A DNA stretch of 64,000 bases from Saccharopolyspora ipomoeae. GTDB lineage: Bacteria; Actinomycetota; Actinomycetes; Mycobacteriales; Pseudonocardiaceae. Both the position numbers and the translations under genes were made by a program. This document shows positions 1 to 8,597 of this stretch, one piece after another. The stretch spans positions 103,688 through 167,687 of the forward strand of contig NZ_JASAOF010000013.1 in the NCBI RefSeq assembly GCF_029952525.1. Reading direction: 5' to 3'. Each line of letters begins with the position of its first letter. Position 1 is the first letter of the stretch. The notes under the pieces were generated by a model, which did no database searches, was not told the DNA's origin, and was given only the letters and a program-made list of their open reading frames with translations.

Positions 1-839
1 GACTGCTCGCGGAGGCGCACGACAACGGGCTTCGGGTGCTGATGGCGATGGACGTCGATCCGGCGCGCGCCGATCCGGGTCCGGTGCTGCGGCCGTGGCT
101 GGATCAGGGGGTGGACGGGTTCCACCTCGCGCCGCGCAACGATCCGGCGGACGCGGTGGCCTCGGTGGTGGCCGAGTACCCGGATCGGATCGTGATCGGC
201 AGCGGTACCGGTGGCTGGCAGCTGCTGTTCGGCTTGGACCTGGCCGTGGCGGGGTTCTCGGCGGAGCCGGTGCGCAAGGCGATCACGACGGTGCTGGACT
301 CCCCCGGCCCGCGCCCGGCGTGGGCGATGGCGAGCCGGGACAGCACGCGCATCCGCGATCACGCGGCGTTGACGCCGGTGCGGGCGATGGCGCTGGTGCA
401 GCTGGCGCTGCCGGGCGCGGTGTGCCTGCGGCACGGCGAGGAGCTGGGGCTGCCGGGCACGGAGCGGGTCCGGATGCCGTGGGAGGGCTTGATGCGGCCC
501 TTCGGGTTCTCGGCGGCGCGGGCGGACTGGTCGTCGATCCCGCACGACTGGGTGCACTTCACGGTGGAGGCGCAGCTGGAGGACGAGGAGTCGACGCTGT
601 CGCTGTACCGGCACGCGATGGAGATGCGGGCGACGCATCCGGCGTTCACGGGTGACGAGGTGGAGTGGTTCGGGGCGCCGGAGGACTGCTTCGCGTTCCG
701 CCGTGTCGGCAGCAGCCTGATCTGCGCGTTGAACACCTCGGCCGAGCCGGTTCCGCTGCCCCCGGGCGAGGTGCTGCTGAGCTCGCGGCCGCTGGTGGCG
801 GGCGAGTTGCCGCCGGGCACCGCCGCCTGGCTCGTGTGA
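1..839 (+). CDS. GH13-like glycosidase, degenerate, 5' end outside window
   Basis: The reading frame is already open at base 3, so the N-terminus is missing. The visible part resembles the second half of GH13 alpha-glucosidase/trehalose synthase proteins: a WLDQGVDGF block (the usual GVDGFR strand-4 motif), an LPGAVCLRHGEELGLPG strand and a C-terminal LYRHAMEMR helix with a small beta domain. The catalytic features look eroded. The nucleophile position after GF reads HLAPR instead of RxD, the acid/base region reads VIGSGTGG with no Glu, and the usual NHD block reads SRD. The segment between strand 3 and the GVDGF block is only about a dozen residues, so domain B appears to be absent. I infer a non-catalytic or strongly altered GH13 paralogue; a distant active enzyme cannot be excluded without the N-terminus. 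Confidence 0.7.
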   Translation, partial: LLAEAHDNGLRVLMAMDVDPARADPGPVLRPWLDQGVDGFHLAPRNDPADAVASVVAEYPDRIVIGSGTGGWQLLFGLDLAVAGFSAEPVRKAITTVLDSPGPRPAWAMASRDSTRIRDHAALTPVRAMALVQLALPGAVCLRHGEELGLPGTERVRMPWEGLMRPFGFSAARADWSSIPHDWVHFTVEAQLEDEESTLSLYRHAMEMRATHPAFTGDEVEWFGAPEDCFAFRRVGSSLICALNTSAEPVPLPPGEVLLSSRPLVAGELPPGTAAWLV

Positions 840-928
840 GCCGGGCCTCGCGGGCGCGGGCAGGTGCGGGGGCGCGCGGAAGCGGTCGGTAGATTTCCGG
901 TCGAAGCCCCCGAGATCACCTGGATGTC

Positions 929-2227
929 ATGACTGCGGTTGCGCCCGAACGGAGTTCACGCCGGGCGCCCGCCGCTACCTCCAGGAGGCCGTCGCGGCTC
1001 GTGGGCGTGGACGTGGCCCGCTTCGTGGCCGTGTTCGGCATGTTCTGCATCCACTTCGGGGTGCCGTTCACGACCGGTTTGCCGGAGGTGTGGGCGGCGC
1101 AGTTCTTCAGCGGCCGCTCGACGGCGCTGTTCACGTTGCTGGCGGGTGTGTCGCTGGCGTTGATGACGGGTCGTGCGACGCCGCCGTCGGGCAGCGCGTT
1201 GCGCGACGCTCGGCTGCGGGTGGCGGTGCGCGCGGTGGCGCTGCTGGTGCTGGGCCTGGCGCTGGCGAAGGCCACCGAGGCGACCGGGTTCCTGCTGACG
1301 GTGATCATCCCGTTCTACGGCTTGTACTTCCTGCTGGCGGTGCCGTTCCTGCGGCTGCGGGCGCGCGGTCTGGTCGTGGCGGCGGCGGTGAGCGCGGCGG
1401 TGGGGCCGCAGCTGTCGTTCGTGCTGCGCGGCTGGATCGCGGCGGACACCCCGCTGGCGGGTCTGGTGTCCCTGGTCAACGGCGTCGACCCGGGGCATCT
1501 GCTGGCCGATGAGGGTCTGTTCGACCTGCTGCTGCTCGGCTTCTACCCGGCCGCGTCCTACCTGCCGCTGGTGCTGGCGGGGCTGGCCGTGGGCCGGATG
1601 GATCTGACCTCGCGGTGGCTCCGGCTGCGGCTGGGCGCGGTGGGCCTGGTGCTGTCGCTGGTGGGCTACCAGGTGTCGTTCCTGCTGGTGCCGGTCGGCC
1701 CGCCCGCCCCGGTGGAGGGCACGATCCCGGTCGGGCACCCGGAGTGGTTGCTGGCGGCCAACGCGCACAGCGGGACGACTTTCGAGCTGCTGGGCTCGGG
1801 CGGGATCGCGCTGATCGTCCTGGCGCTGTGCCTGGAGCTGGCCGATCGGACGGGGAGCGCGCTGACGCCGCTGGCCAAGGCCGGGTCGATGGCGCTGACG
1901 CTGTACGCGGCGCACGCGCTGGCGCTGTCCTGGCAGATCGTCTCCGGTGGCTGGCCGCTGAGCGGGGTGCCGGAAGACCTGGCGCACCTGGCGAGCTCGG
2001 GCCCGTCGCTGCCGGACGACCCGAACTTGCCGTGGTTCCCGCGCGACGGTCACGAGCCGACGGGTCTCACGGCGTTCGTGAACACCTTCATGCCGGAGGT
2101 GTTCCTGATCTTCACCTTCGCCTTCACCTGCGCCTGGCGCCGCTTCTTCCGCCGCGGCCCGCTTGAAGCCCTGGTCAGCGACATCGTCCGAGCGGTCACC
2201 GACCGACGCCCGAAACCCACCCACTAA
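929..2227 (+). CDS. DUF418/heparan-acetyltransferase-like membrane protein
   Basis: 432-residue polytopic membrane protein with about ten hydrophobic segments. The N-terminus (RLVGVDVARFVAVFGMF around residues 22-40) matches the DUF1624/HGSNAT-type opening 'R-GxDxARxxAxxGMF', and the C-terminus ends with the DUF418-like W-R-RGPLEALV segment. Such proteins are thought to be membrane acyltransferases acting on surface glycans, but the substrate is unknown here. The ATG at 929 has no strong ribosome site in front of it. The gene follows the GH13-like gene by about 90 bases on the same strand and ends just before an array of short palindromes. Function is inferred from family only. Confidence 0.75.
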   Translation: MTAVAPERSSRRAPAATSRRPSRLVGVDVARFVAVFGMFCIHFGVPFTTGLPEVWAAQFFSGRSTALFTLLAGVSLALMTGRATPPSGSALRDARLRVAVRAVALLVLGLALAKATEATGFLLTVIIPFYGLYFLLAVPFLRLRARGLVVAAAVSAAVGPQLSFVLRGWIAADTPLAGLVSLVNGVDPGHLLADEGLFDLLLLGFYPAASYLPLVLAGLAVGRMDLTSRWLRLRLGAVGLVLSLVGYQVSFLLVPVGPPAPVEGTIPVGHPEWLLAANAHSGTTFELLGSGGIALIVLALCLELADRTGSALTPLAKAGSMALTLYAAHALALSWQIVSGGWPLSGVPEDLAHLASSGPSLPDDPNLPWFPRDGHEPTGLTAFVNTFMPEVFLIFTFAFTCAWRRFFRRGPLEALVSDIVRAVTDRRPKPTH

Positions 2228-2285
2228 CCGCACCACGGCAGAAATCCCCTCCCCCACCCACGGCGGCTTCCCGTCCACCACACGG

Positions 2286-2379
2286 ATTACCGCCGTAATC
2301 CGGACCCCGAAAACCGCCGTAATCCGTCCACCACACGGAAAACCGCCGTAATCCGGTGGCTGAATACCGCCGTAATCCG
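2286..2379. repeat. array of four short palindromic repeats
   Basis: Four copies of a unit close to ACCGCCGTAATCCG start at 2286, 2310, 2339 and 2363 (spacings 24, 29, 24). The first copy is the palindrome ATTACCGCCGTAAT. The array lies between two convergent genes. The same motif occurs in a longer array at 39626-39763. No gene is visible in this gap. Confidence 0.8.
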
Positions 2380-2399
2380 TCCGACAGGCGGATCGCCGT

Positions 2400-3041
2400 T
2401 CAGAGCAGCAGCGGTAGGAGGGCGTGGCGGCGGCGGACGACGGCGCCGTAGCGGGAGTCGAGGCGCAGCCAGGAGTCGGTGGCGCTGACCCGGACGATCT
2501 CCTCCTCGCCGGGCGCCTTGACCAGGAACCCCATGCCGGAGAGGACGAACAGGCAGCGCAGCGGCACTTTCACGTCGAAGCCGGAGCCCTGGACGGTGAA
2601 GACCTCCTGGTCCAGCAGCGACGCCGGGGGCGTGCCCTTGGGGCCGACGTTCTCCTTGGCGACGTCGATGCCGCGCTCGGCGACCTCGCCGACCAGCGAG
2701 GCCGGGAGGTCCTCGACGAGCTGCCACCCGGTGGCCGGCGGCAGCTCCGAGCGCCACAGCAGGTCCTTCGGCGCGCCCGGGTCCATCACGTCGCCCCCGG
2801 CGACGGTGAGCGTCGCCAGCAGCTCGTTGCCGGAGATCGTCAGGTCGGCCGGGTCGACCGAGCCCTCCACGGCGCGGGTGGACAGGGCGTCGAAGGGGGT
2901 GGCCGCCCAGACGTCCATCCGGTCGGTGCCGGGGCGGTTGCGCATCCGGACCACCGTCTGGGAGTCGAGCCGGACCGCGCGGGCGACGAAGGCGCCCAGG
3001 TCGTCGCGCTCGACCCGGTCCGGCATGCGGAGCTCAGGCAC
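2400..3041 (-). CDS. conserved hypothetical protein
   Basis: 213 residues, soluble, mixed alpha/beta, no signal peptide or membrane segment and no motif I recognise. It begins with GTG at 3041 and overlaps the end of the upstream thioesterase gene by 8 bases, so the two are translationally coupled. An in-frame ATG five codons further in (3026) is an alternative start. Similar proteins of this size appear to travel with hotdog thioesterases in actinomycetes (recollection, not verified). It is probably the last gene of a transcript that starts at or after the glutamate dehydrogenase gene. Confidence 0.6.
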   Translation of the reverse strand: MPELRMPDRVERDDLGAFVARAVRLDSQTVVRMRNRPGTDRMDVWAATPFDALSTRAVEGSVDPADLTISGNELLATLTVAGGDVMDPGAPKDLLWRSELPPATGWQLVEDLPASLVGEVAERGIDVAKENVGPKGTPPASLLDQEVFTVQGSGFDVKVPLRCLFVLSGMGFLVKAPGEEEIVRVSATDSWLRLDSRYGAVVRRRHALLPLLL

Positions 3042-3459
3042 GGTGCGCCTCCAGCTGCTCGGCCCGCCACTCGGACAGGAAGTCGCGTTCCTCGGCGGTG
3101 AGCCGCCGCGGCCGCCCGGCGCGCAGGTCGTAGGGCACCATCAGCGTCTCCGCGGTGCACACGGCTTCCTGCGCGAACGCGGTGTAGTCGAGGACGAACG
3201 ACGCGGCCTTGAGGTCGCGCACCGACATCCGGACCTGCAGCGAGCGGGCCGCGTACATCAGCGGCGAGTGGTAGTCGATGACCACGCGGGCCACGACCAT
3301 GCCTTCGGCCATGCCCAGCAGGCCCTGCTTCTCGGCCTCGGTGAACAGCAGATCGGCCCGCGCCTCCTCCAGCAACGTGATCGTCCTGGCGTGGTTGACG
3401 TGACCGAACGCGTCCATGTCGGACCAGCGCAGGGCCACTTCCGCTACGAAGGCGCCCAC
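3034..3459 (-). CDS. acyl-CoA thioesterase, hotdog fold (4HBT)
   Basis: 141 residues. The RWSDMDAFGHVNHA motif near the N-terminus is the hallmark of the YbgC/FadM-type hotdog thioesterases; the Asp of DMD/HVNH supplies the catalytic carboxylate. Such enzymes hydrolyse acyl-CoA thioesters. I place the start at GTG 3459, preceded by GAGAGG about 6 bases upstream. A longer frame to 3522 would read straight through a 34-base palindrome and give an unrelated N-terminus, so I reject it. It lies 59 bases after the glutamate dehydrogenase stop and overlaps the downstream hypothetical gene. Confidence 0.85.
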   Translation of the reverse strand: MGAFVAEVALRWSDMDAFGHVNHARTITLLEEARADLLFTEAEKQGLLGMAEGMVVARVVIDYHSPLMYAARSLQVRMSVRDLKAASFVLDYTAFAQEAVCTAETLMVPYDLRAGRPRRLTAEERDFLSEWRAEQLEAHRA

Positions 3460-3479
3460 GGGGTTCCTCTCTGCTGTGG

Positions 3480-3513
3480 GGGTGGGGAAGTTTTCATGAA
3501 AACTTCCCCACCC
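3480..3513. repeat. 34-bp perfect palindrome (GAAGTTTTCATGAAAACTTC family)
   Basis: A perfect inverted repeat with no mismatches, centred on TCATGA, between the glutamate dehydrogenase stop and the thioesterase start. As RNA it would form a long hairpin and could act as a terminator or attenuator. The core of the same palindrome recurs at 9818-9841 and 10024-10043, there inside a coding region. Confidence 0.85.
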
Positions 3514-3518
3514 GATGT

Positions 3519-6500
3519 TCACCGGACCATGCTGCGGAGCTGACGCGCCGCCACCGACAGCGTGGCCAGGTCCAGCCGCCCGGAGCTCACGATCTGCTCC
3601 AGCGACGAGTTGGCCCGCGCCAGTCGGGAGGCGTTCGCCGACTCCCAGCGCGCGATCTTCTCCTCCGAGCCGTCCTCCGGTTCGGAGGTGCGCAGGACGT
3701 CCACGGTGATCGCGCGCAGCGACGCGTAGAAATCATCCCGCAGCGCCAGCCTAGCCAGTGCGTGCCACCGGTTGCCGCGCTCCAGCTCGTTGACCGCGAT
3801 GAGCATCCGCTCCACGTCCAGGTGGGCCCAGAGCGCGTAGTACAGCTCGGCGCTCTCCCGCGGGCTGCGCTCGGCGGTGATGCCCGCGTCGCGCTCGGCG
3901 AGCTCGGCGACCTCGCGGATGTCCAGCAGCGCGAAGGCGTCGAGCAGCACCGCGACCCGCTCGGCCAGCTCCTCCGGCACCCCGGCGGCCACCCAGCGCT
4001 CGATCTGCGCGGCGACGCCCTCGGCGGCCCGGCCGCGCAGCAGTCCGCGCACGGTCGGGGTGAGCTCGTCGACGACCGGCCGGAACCGGGTGATCTCGGC
4101 GCCGATGGCCAGCGGCTGCGGCCGGTTGGTCAGCATCCAGCGGGCCGCCCGGTCGAGCAGGCGCCGGCTCTCCAGCACCATCTCGTCGGCGATGGCGCTG
4201 GGCACCGAACCGCCCAGCGCGTCGATGTCGGCCCACAGCCGTCGCAGGTCGTAGACGTTGGTGACGACCGCGAACGCCCGCACCGCGTCGGTGCTGGAAG
4301 CGCTGAGCTCCTCGGCCAGCCGGTAGGCGTAGGAGATGCCCGCGCCGTCGACCATCTCGTTGACCAGCAGCGTCGTGATGATCTCGCGGCGCAGCGGGTG
4401 CGCGGCGATGGCGTCGCCGTAGCGCTCCTGCAGCGGCTTCGGGAAGTACTCCGGCAGCCGCTCGGCGAAGGCCTCGGCGTCGGGCAGGCCGCTGTCGAGG
4501 ACGTCGCGCTTGAGCTGGAGCTTCACGTGCGCCATCAGCGTCGCCAGCTCCGGCGAGCTCAGCCCGTCGCCGGACTTCTCCAGGTCGCGGAACGCCTTCT
4601 TGGTCGGCAGCGCCTCCAGCTCCCGGTCCAGGCCCGCGGACTGCTCCAGCGCCGCGACCTGCCGGGCGTGCACCGGCAACATCGGACCGGAGTGGGCGCG
4701 GGAGATGCCCAGCACCGCGTTCTGCCGGTGGTTGTCGGCCAGCACCAGGTCGCCGACCTCGTCGGTCATCTCGGCCAGCAGCTCGTTGCGCTGCGGTCCG
4801 GTGAGCCTGCCGTCGCTGACCAGGTGGTCCAGCAGGATCTTGATGTTGACCTCGTGGTCGGAGCAGTCGACGCCGGCGGAGTTGTCCAGCGCGTCGGTGT
4901 TGACCTTGCCGCCGGTGCGGGAGAACTCGATCCGGCCCAGCGAGGTCAGGCCGAGGTTGCCGCCCTCGCCGACGACCTTGACCCGCAGGTCGGCGCCGTT
5001 GACGCGGACCGCGTCGTTGGCCTTGTCGCCGACCTCGGCGTGGCTCTCGGCCGCCGACTTGACGTAGGTGCCGATGCCGCCGTTCCACAGCAGGTCGGCC
5101 GGGGCCAGCAGGATCCGCTTGATCAGCTCGGCCGGGGCGAGTCCGCGCACCGACTCGTCGATGCCCAGCGCCTCGCGGATCTGCGGGTTCAGCGGGATGG
5201 ACTTCAGCGAGCGCGACCACACGCCGCCGCCCTCGCTGATCTTGGTGCGGTCGTAGTCGTCCCAGGTGGAGCGCGGCAGGTCGAACAGCCTGCGCCGCTC
5301 GGCGAAGGAGCTCGCCGCGTCCGGGTTCGGGTCGATGAAGATGTGCATGTGGTTGAACGCGGCCACCAGCCGGATGTGCTCGGAGAGCAGCATCCCGTTG
5401 CCGAACACGTCACCGGCCATGTCGCCGACGCCGACGACGGTGAACTCCTCGCTCTGGGTGTCCACGTCGAGCTCGCGGAAGTGCCGCTTGACGCTCTCCC
5501 ACGCGCCCTTGGCGGTGATGCCCATCGCCTTGTGGTCGTAGCCGACCGAGCCGCCGGAGGCGAAGGCGTCGCCGAGCCAGAAGCCGTAGGACTGGGCGAC
5601 GTCGTTGGCGATGTCGGAGAACGTCGCGGTGCCCTTGTCGGCGGCGACGACCAGGTACGTGTCGTCACCGTCGTGGCGCACCACGTTCGGCGGCGGGGCG
5701 ACCTCGCCGCCCACCAGGTTGTCGGTGAGGTCGAGCAGGCCGGAGATGAACATCCGGTAGCAGGCGACGCCCTCGTCCTGCGCGGCCTTGCGGTCCACCG
5801 CCGGGTCGCCGGTGGCGATCGGCGGGCGCTTGACGACGAACCCGCCCTTGGCGCCGACCGGCACGATCACCGCGTTCTTCACCGCCTGCGCCTTGACCAG
5901 GCCCAGGATCTCGGTGCGGAAGTCCTGCGGCCGGTCCGACCAGCGCAGACCGCCTCGGGCGACGGAGCCGAACCGCAGGTGCACGCCCTCCACGAACGGC
6001 GAGTACACGAAGATCTCGAACTGCGGCCGGGGTTCGGGCAGGCCGGGGATCTCGCGGGGTTCGAGCTTGAACGCCAGGAACGGGCGCTCCCGCTCGCTGG
6101 TGTCGACGTAGTAGTTGGTGCGCAGCGTGGCCCGGATCAGGCTCAGGTAGTTGCGCAGGATGCGGTCCGCGTCGAGGCTGGTGACCTCGTCGATCAGGGT
6201 GGTGACCGACTCGGTGAGCTCGGCCTCGCGGGCCTTGCGGTCGGCCTCGCCCAGCTCCGGGTCGAAGCGGGCCTCGAACAGCCGCACCAGCGCGGTCGTG
6301 GTCGTGCGGTGCTGGAGGACGGTGTCCTCGATGTAGTCCTGGGTGTAGGCGATGCCGACCTGGCGCAGGTACTTGGCGTAGGCGCGCAGCACCGCGGCCT
6401 GCCGCCAGTTCAGCCCGGCCCGCAGCACCAGCGCGTTGAACCGGTCGACCTCGGCGTCGCCCAGCCACACCGCGCGGAAGGCGTCCTCGAACCGCTGCCG

Positions 6501-8456
6501 CAGCGAGTCCAGCAGCTGCCCGTCGGTGCTGTCGAGCAGCCCGGCGTCGAGCCGCAGCCCGAAGTCGTAGATGTAGCACTGCCGCCCGGAGCTCTCCAGG
6601 GTCACGTCGTAGGGCCGCTCGTCGACGACCTCGACGCCCATGCTCTGCAGCACCGGCAGCACCCGGGACAGCGTGACCCGGCCGCCGACGTAGAGCTTGA
6701 AGCGGCGCTGCCCGGCGCTGGCGTCGCGCGGCACGTAGAACGACATGCGCAGGTCGTCGGCGCCGCTCAGCGACTCCAGCCGACGCAGGTCGCGCAGGCC
6801 CTCGGCGGCGCTGAAGTCCTCCTTGTAGGCCTCCGGGAACACCGAGGCGTAGTCCTGCCCGGCCTGGCTGATGGCCTCCGACAGGGCTCGCGCCGGTCCG
6901 CCCTCGGCGCGGCCGGAGCGCTCGGCGTCGACCTCGGCGACCATCTGGTCGTCCCAGGTGTGGATGGCCTCGTCGAGCCGCTGCTGGATGCGCTGCAGGT
7001 TCGGCTCGACCTGCTCGTCGGGGTCGGTGTGGACGACGAAGTGCACTCGCGCCAGCGTGGATTCGCCCACGCGCGTGCTGTACTCCAGGCTCGTGCCGCC
7101 GAGCTCGTCGAGCAGCACCTCCTGCATCGCCAGCCGCGAGCTGGTCGTGTACCGGTCGCGCGGCAGGTAGACCAGGCAGGAGAAGAACCGGCCGTAGGCG
7201 TCGCGGCGCAGGAACGGCTTGAGCTTGCGGCGCTCGGCGAGGGCCAGGACGCCGGTGATGGTCTCCTGCAGCGTCTCGAAGTCGGTGGAGAACAGCTCGG
7301 TGCGCGGGTAGCTCTGGATCTCCTCCAGCATCCGCTGCCCGGAGTAGGACTCCAGCGGGAAGCCCGCGCGGTGGATGACGTCCCGCACCCGGCGCTCGAC
7401 GAACGGGATGTCCAGGACGTCCTCGTGCAGCGCCGTGGTGGTGAACAGGCCGAGGAAGCGGTGCTCACCGGTGACCCGGCCGGAGTCGTCGAAGGTCTTG
7501 ACGCCCACGTAGAACGGGTGGACCGGGCGGTGCACTGTGGACGGTGCGCTGGCCTGGGTGAGCACCAGCAGCTCCGACGACAGCGCGTGCGCCTTGGAGT
7601 CCGGGCCGGTGGTCAGGCTGCGGGCGGCGACGCTGTCGCTGCGCAGCACGCCCAGCCCGGAGGCCAGCACGGCCTGCAGCGACTCGCCGTCGCCCTCGAC
7701 GAGCTCGTAGTGCCGGTAGCCGAGGAAGGTGAAGTGGCCGTCGGCGAGCCAGCGCAGCAGGCCGGCACCGTCGGTGACCTGCTCGGACGACAGCGGCGGC
7801 GGCGTCTTCTCCAGCTCGTCGGCCAGCGAGCGGGCGCAGGCGTGCATCCGCTCGGTGTCCTCGACGACCTCGCGCACGTCGTTGAGGACGTCGGCGAGGT
7901 CCTGCTTGAGCGCGGCGAGGCGGTCGGGGTCGACGACCTGGCCGACCTCGACGAACATCCAGCTCTCGGCCATCGCCCCGTCCGGCGGGTCGGCCGGGTC
8001 CGCCTCGGGCAGGACCTCCAGCAGCTCACCGGCGAGGTCGCGGCGGACGACGACGATGGGGTGGATGACGCGCAGCACGTCGGCGTTGTCGCGACCGAGC
8101 TCGGCGATCAGCGAGTCCACCAGGTACGGCATGTCGTCGGTGACGGTCTGCACCACGGTCGCCTGGCTCTGCCAGCCGTGCTCGTCGCGCGTCGGGTTGA
8201 CGATCTGCACGAGCGGGCGCCCGGCGGCGCGGGACGCGGCCAGCCGGTGGTGCGTTCTGAGGGCTCCGACGAGATCGTTCGGATCGTCGTCGACGAGCTC
8301 TTCGGCCGGCACGTGGCGGTAGTAGGTGCGAAGCAGCTCGCCGAGCTCGGGTGCGAACTCGACGGCTCGTTCCAGCAACCGACGCTTGGCCAGTTCAGGG
8401 TTCTCGGACTGCTCGCCGGTGGTTCCGGTCAGCAGCTGTCCGGGATTCGAGGTCAT
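3519..8456 (-). CDS. gdhB: NAD-specific glutamate dehydrogenase, large (180 kDa) class
   Basis: About 1645 residues, the usual size of the large NAD-GDH class (Streptomyces/Pseudomonas type), which oxidises L-glutamate to 2-oxoglutarate and ammonia. The catalytic region around residues 800-1250 carries the family signatures: GGLRWSDR, the GAKGGFVVKRPP block with the substrate lysine, GVGDMAGDVFGNGML, and FNHMHIFIDPNPD. Long N-terminal ACT-like and C-terminal helical regulatory regions flank it, as expected. ATG at 8456 has GGAG 12 bases upstream; GTG at 8471 is a possible start five codons earlier. It is followed by a perfect palindrome and then the thioesterase gene. No frameshift is seen. 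Confidence 0.95.
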   Translation of the reverse strand: MTSNPGQLLTGTTGEQSENPELAKRRLLERAVEFAPELGELLRTYYRHVPAEELVDDDPNDLVGALRTHHRLAASRAAGRPLVQIVNPTRDEHGWQSQATVVQTVTDDMPYLVDSLIAELGRDNADVLRVIHPIVVVRRDLAGELLEVLPEADPADPPDGAMAESWMFVEVGQVVDPDRLAALKQDLADVLNDVREVVEDTERMHACARSLADELEKTPPPLSSEQVTDGAGLLRWLADGHFTFLGYRHYELVEGDGESLQAVLASGLGVLRSDSVAARSLTTGPDSKAHALSSELLVLTQASAPSTVHRPVHPFYVGVKTFDDSGRVTGEHRFLGLFTTTALHEDVLDIPFVERRVRDVIHRAGFPLESYSGQRMLEEIQSYPRTELFSTDFETLQETITGVLALAERRKLKPFLRRDAYGRFFSCLVYLPRDRYTTSSRLAMQEVLLDELGGTSLEYSTRVGESTLARVHFVVHTDPDEQVEPNLQRIQQRLDEAIHTWDDQMVAEVDAERSGRAEGGPARALSEAISQAGQDYASVFPEAYKEDFSAAEGLRDLRRLESLSGADDLRMSFYVPRDASAGQRRFKLYVGGRVTLSRVLPVLQSMGVEVVDERPYDVTLESSGRQCYIYDFGLRLDAGLLDSTDGQLLDSLRQRFEDAFRAVWLGDAEVDRFNALVLRAGLNWRQAAVLRAYAKYLRQVGIAYTQDYIEDTVLQHRTTTTALVRLFEARFDPELGEADRKAREAELTESVTTLIDEVTSLDADRILRNYLSLIRATLRTNYYVDTSERERPFLAFKLEPREIPGLPEPRPQFEIFVYSPFVEGVHLRFGSVARGGLRWSDRPQDFRTEILGLVKAQAVKNAVIVPVGAKGGFVVKRPPIATGDPAVDRKAAQDEGVACYRMFISGLLDLTDNLVGGEVAPPPNVVRHDGDDTYLVVAADKGTATFSDIANDVAQSYGFWLGDAFASGGSVGYDHKAMGITAKGAWESVKRHFRELDVDTQSEEFTVVGVGDMAGDVFGNGMLLSEHIRLVAAFNHMHIFIDPNPDAASSFAERRRLFDLPRSTWDDYDRTKISEGGGVWSRSLKSIPLNPQIREALGIDESVRGLAPAELIKRILLAPADLLWNGGIGTYVKSAAESHAEVGDKANDAVRVNGADLRVKVVGEGGNLGLTSLGRIEFSRTGGKVNTDALDNSAGVDCSDHEVNIKILLDHLVSDGRLTGPQRNELLAEMTDEVGDLVLADNHRQNAVLGISRAHSGPMLPVHARQVAALEQSAGLDRELEALPTKKAFRDLEKSGDGLSSPELATLMAHVKLQLKRDVLDSGLPDAEAFAERLPEYFPKPLQERYGDAIAAHPLRREIITTLLVNEMVDGAGISYAYRLAEELSASSTDAVRAFAVVTNVYDLRRLWADIDALGGSVPSAIADEMVLESRRLLDRAARWMLTNRPQPLAIGAEITRFRPVVDELTPTVRGLLRGRAAEGVAAQIERWVAAGVPEELAERVAVLLDAFALLDIREVAELAERDAGITAERSPRESAELYYALWAHLDVERMLIAVNELERGNRWHALARLALRDDFYASLRAITVDVLRTSEPEDGSEEKIARWESANASRLARANSSLEQIVSSGRLDLATLSVAARQLRSMVR

Positions 8457-8597
8457 GTCAGGCAGCTCCACGCTTTACGGCACCTCGTTGTGCCAACAGG
8501 TTCCACTCTAAGACTGCCAGTTCCCGCTCACGGGGCCGGGATCTGATCGAGGTGTGGTGGTGAAAACAGGCGCAACGATCGATGTCCGTGAGGTTTC

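Noticed and set aside
3459..3522. An N-terminal extension of the thioesterase.
   Set aside because: It would translate the 34-bp palindrome, lacks a ribosome site and has no counterpart in hotdog thioesterases, whereas GTG 3459 has one.
3762..8546. A long plus-strand open frame antisense to the glutamate dehydrogenase gene.
   Set aside because: Same shadow composition; the minus strand carries every NAD-GDH motif.
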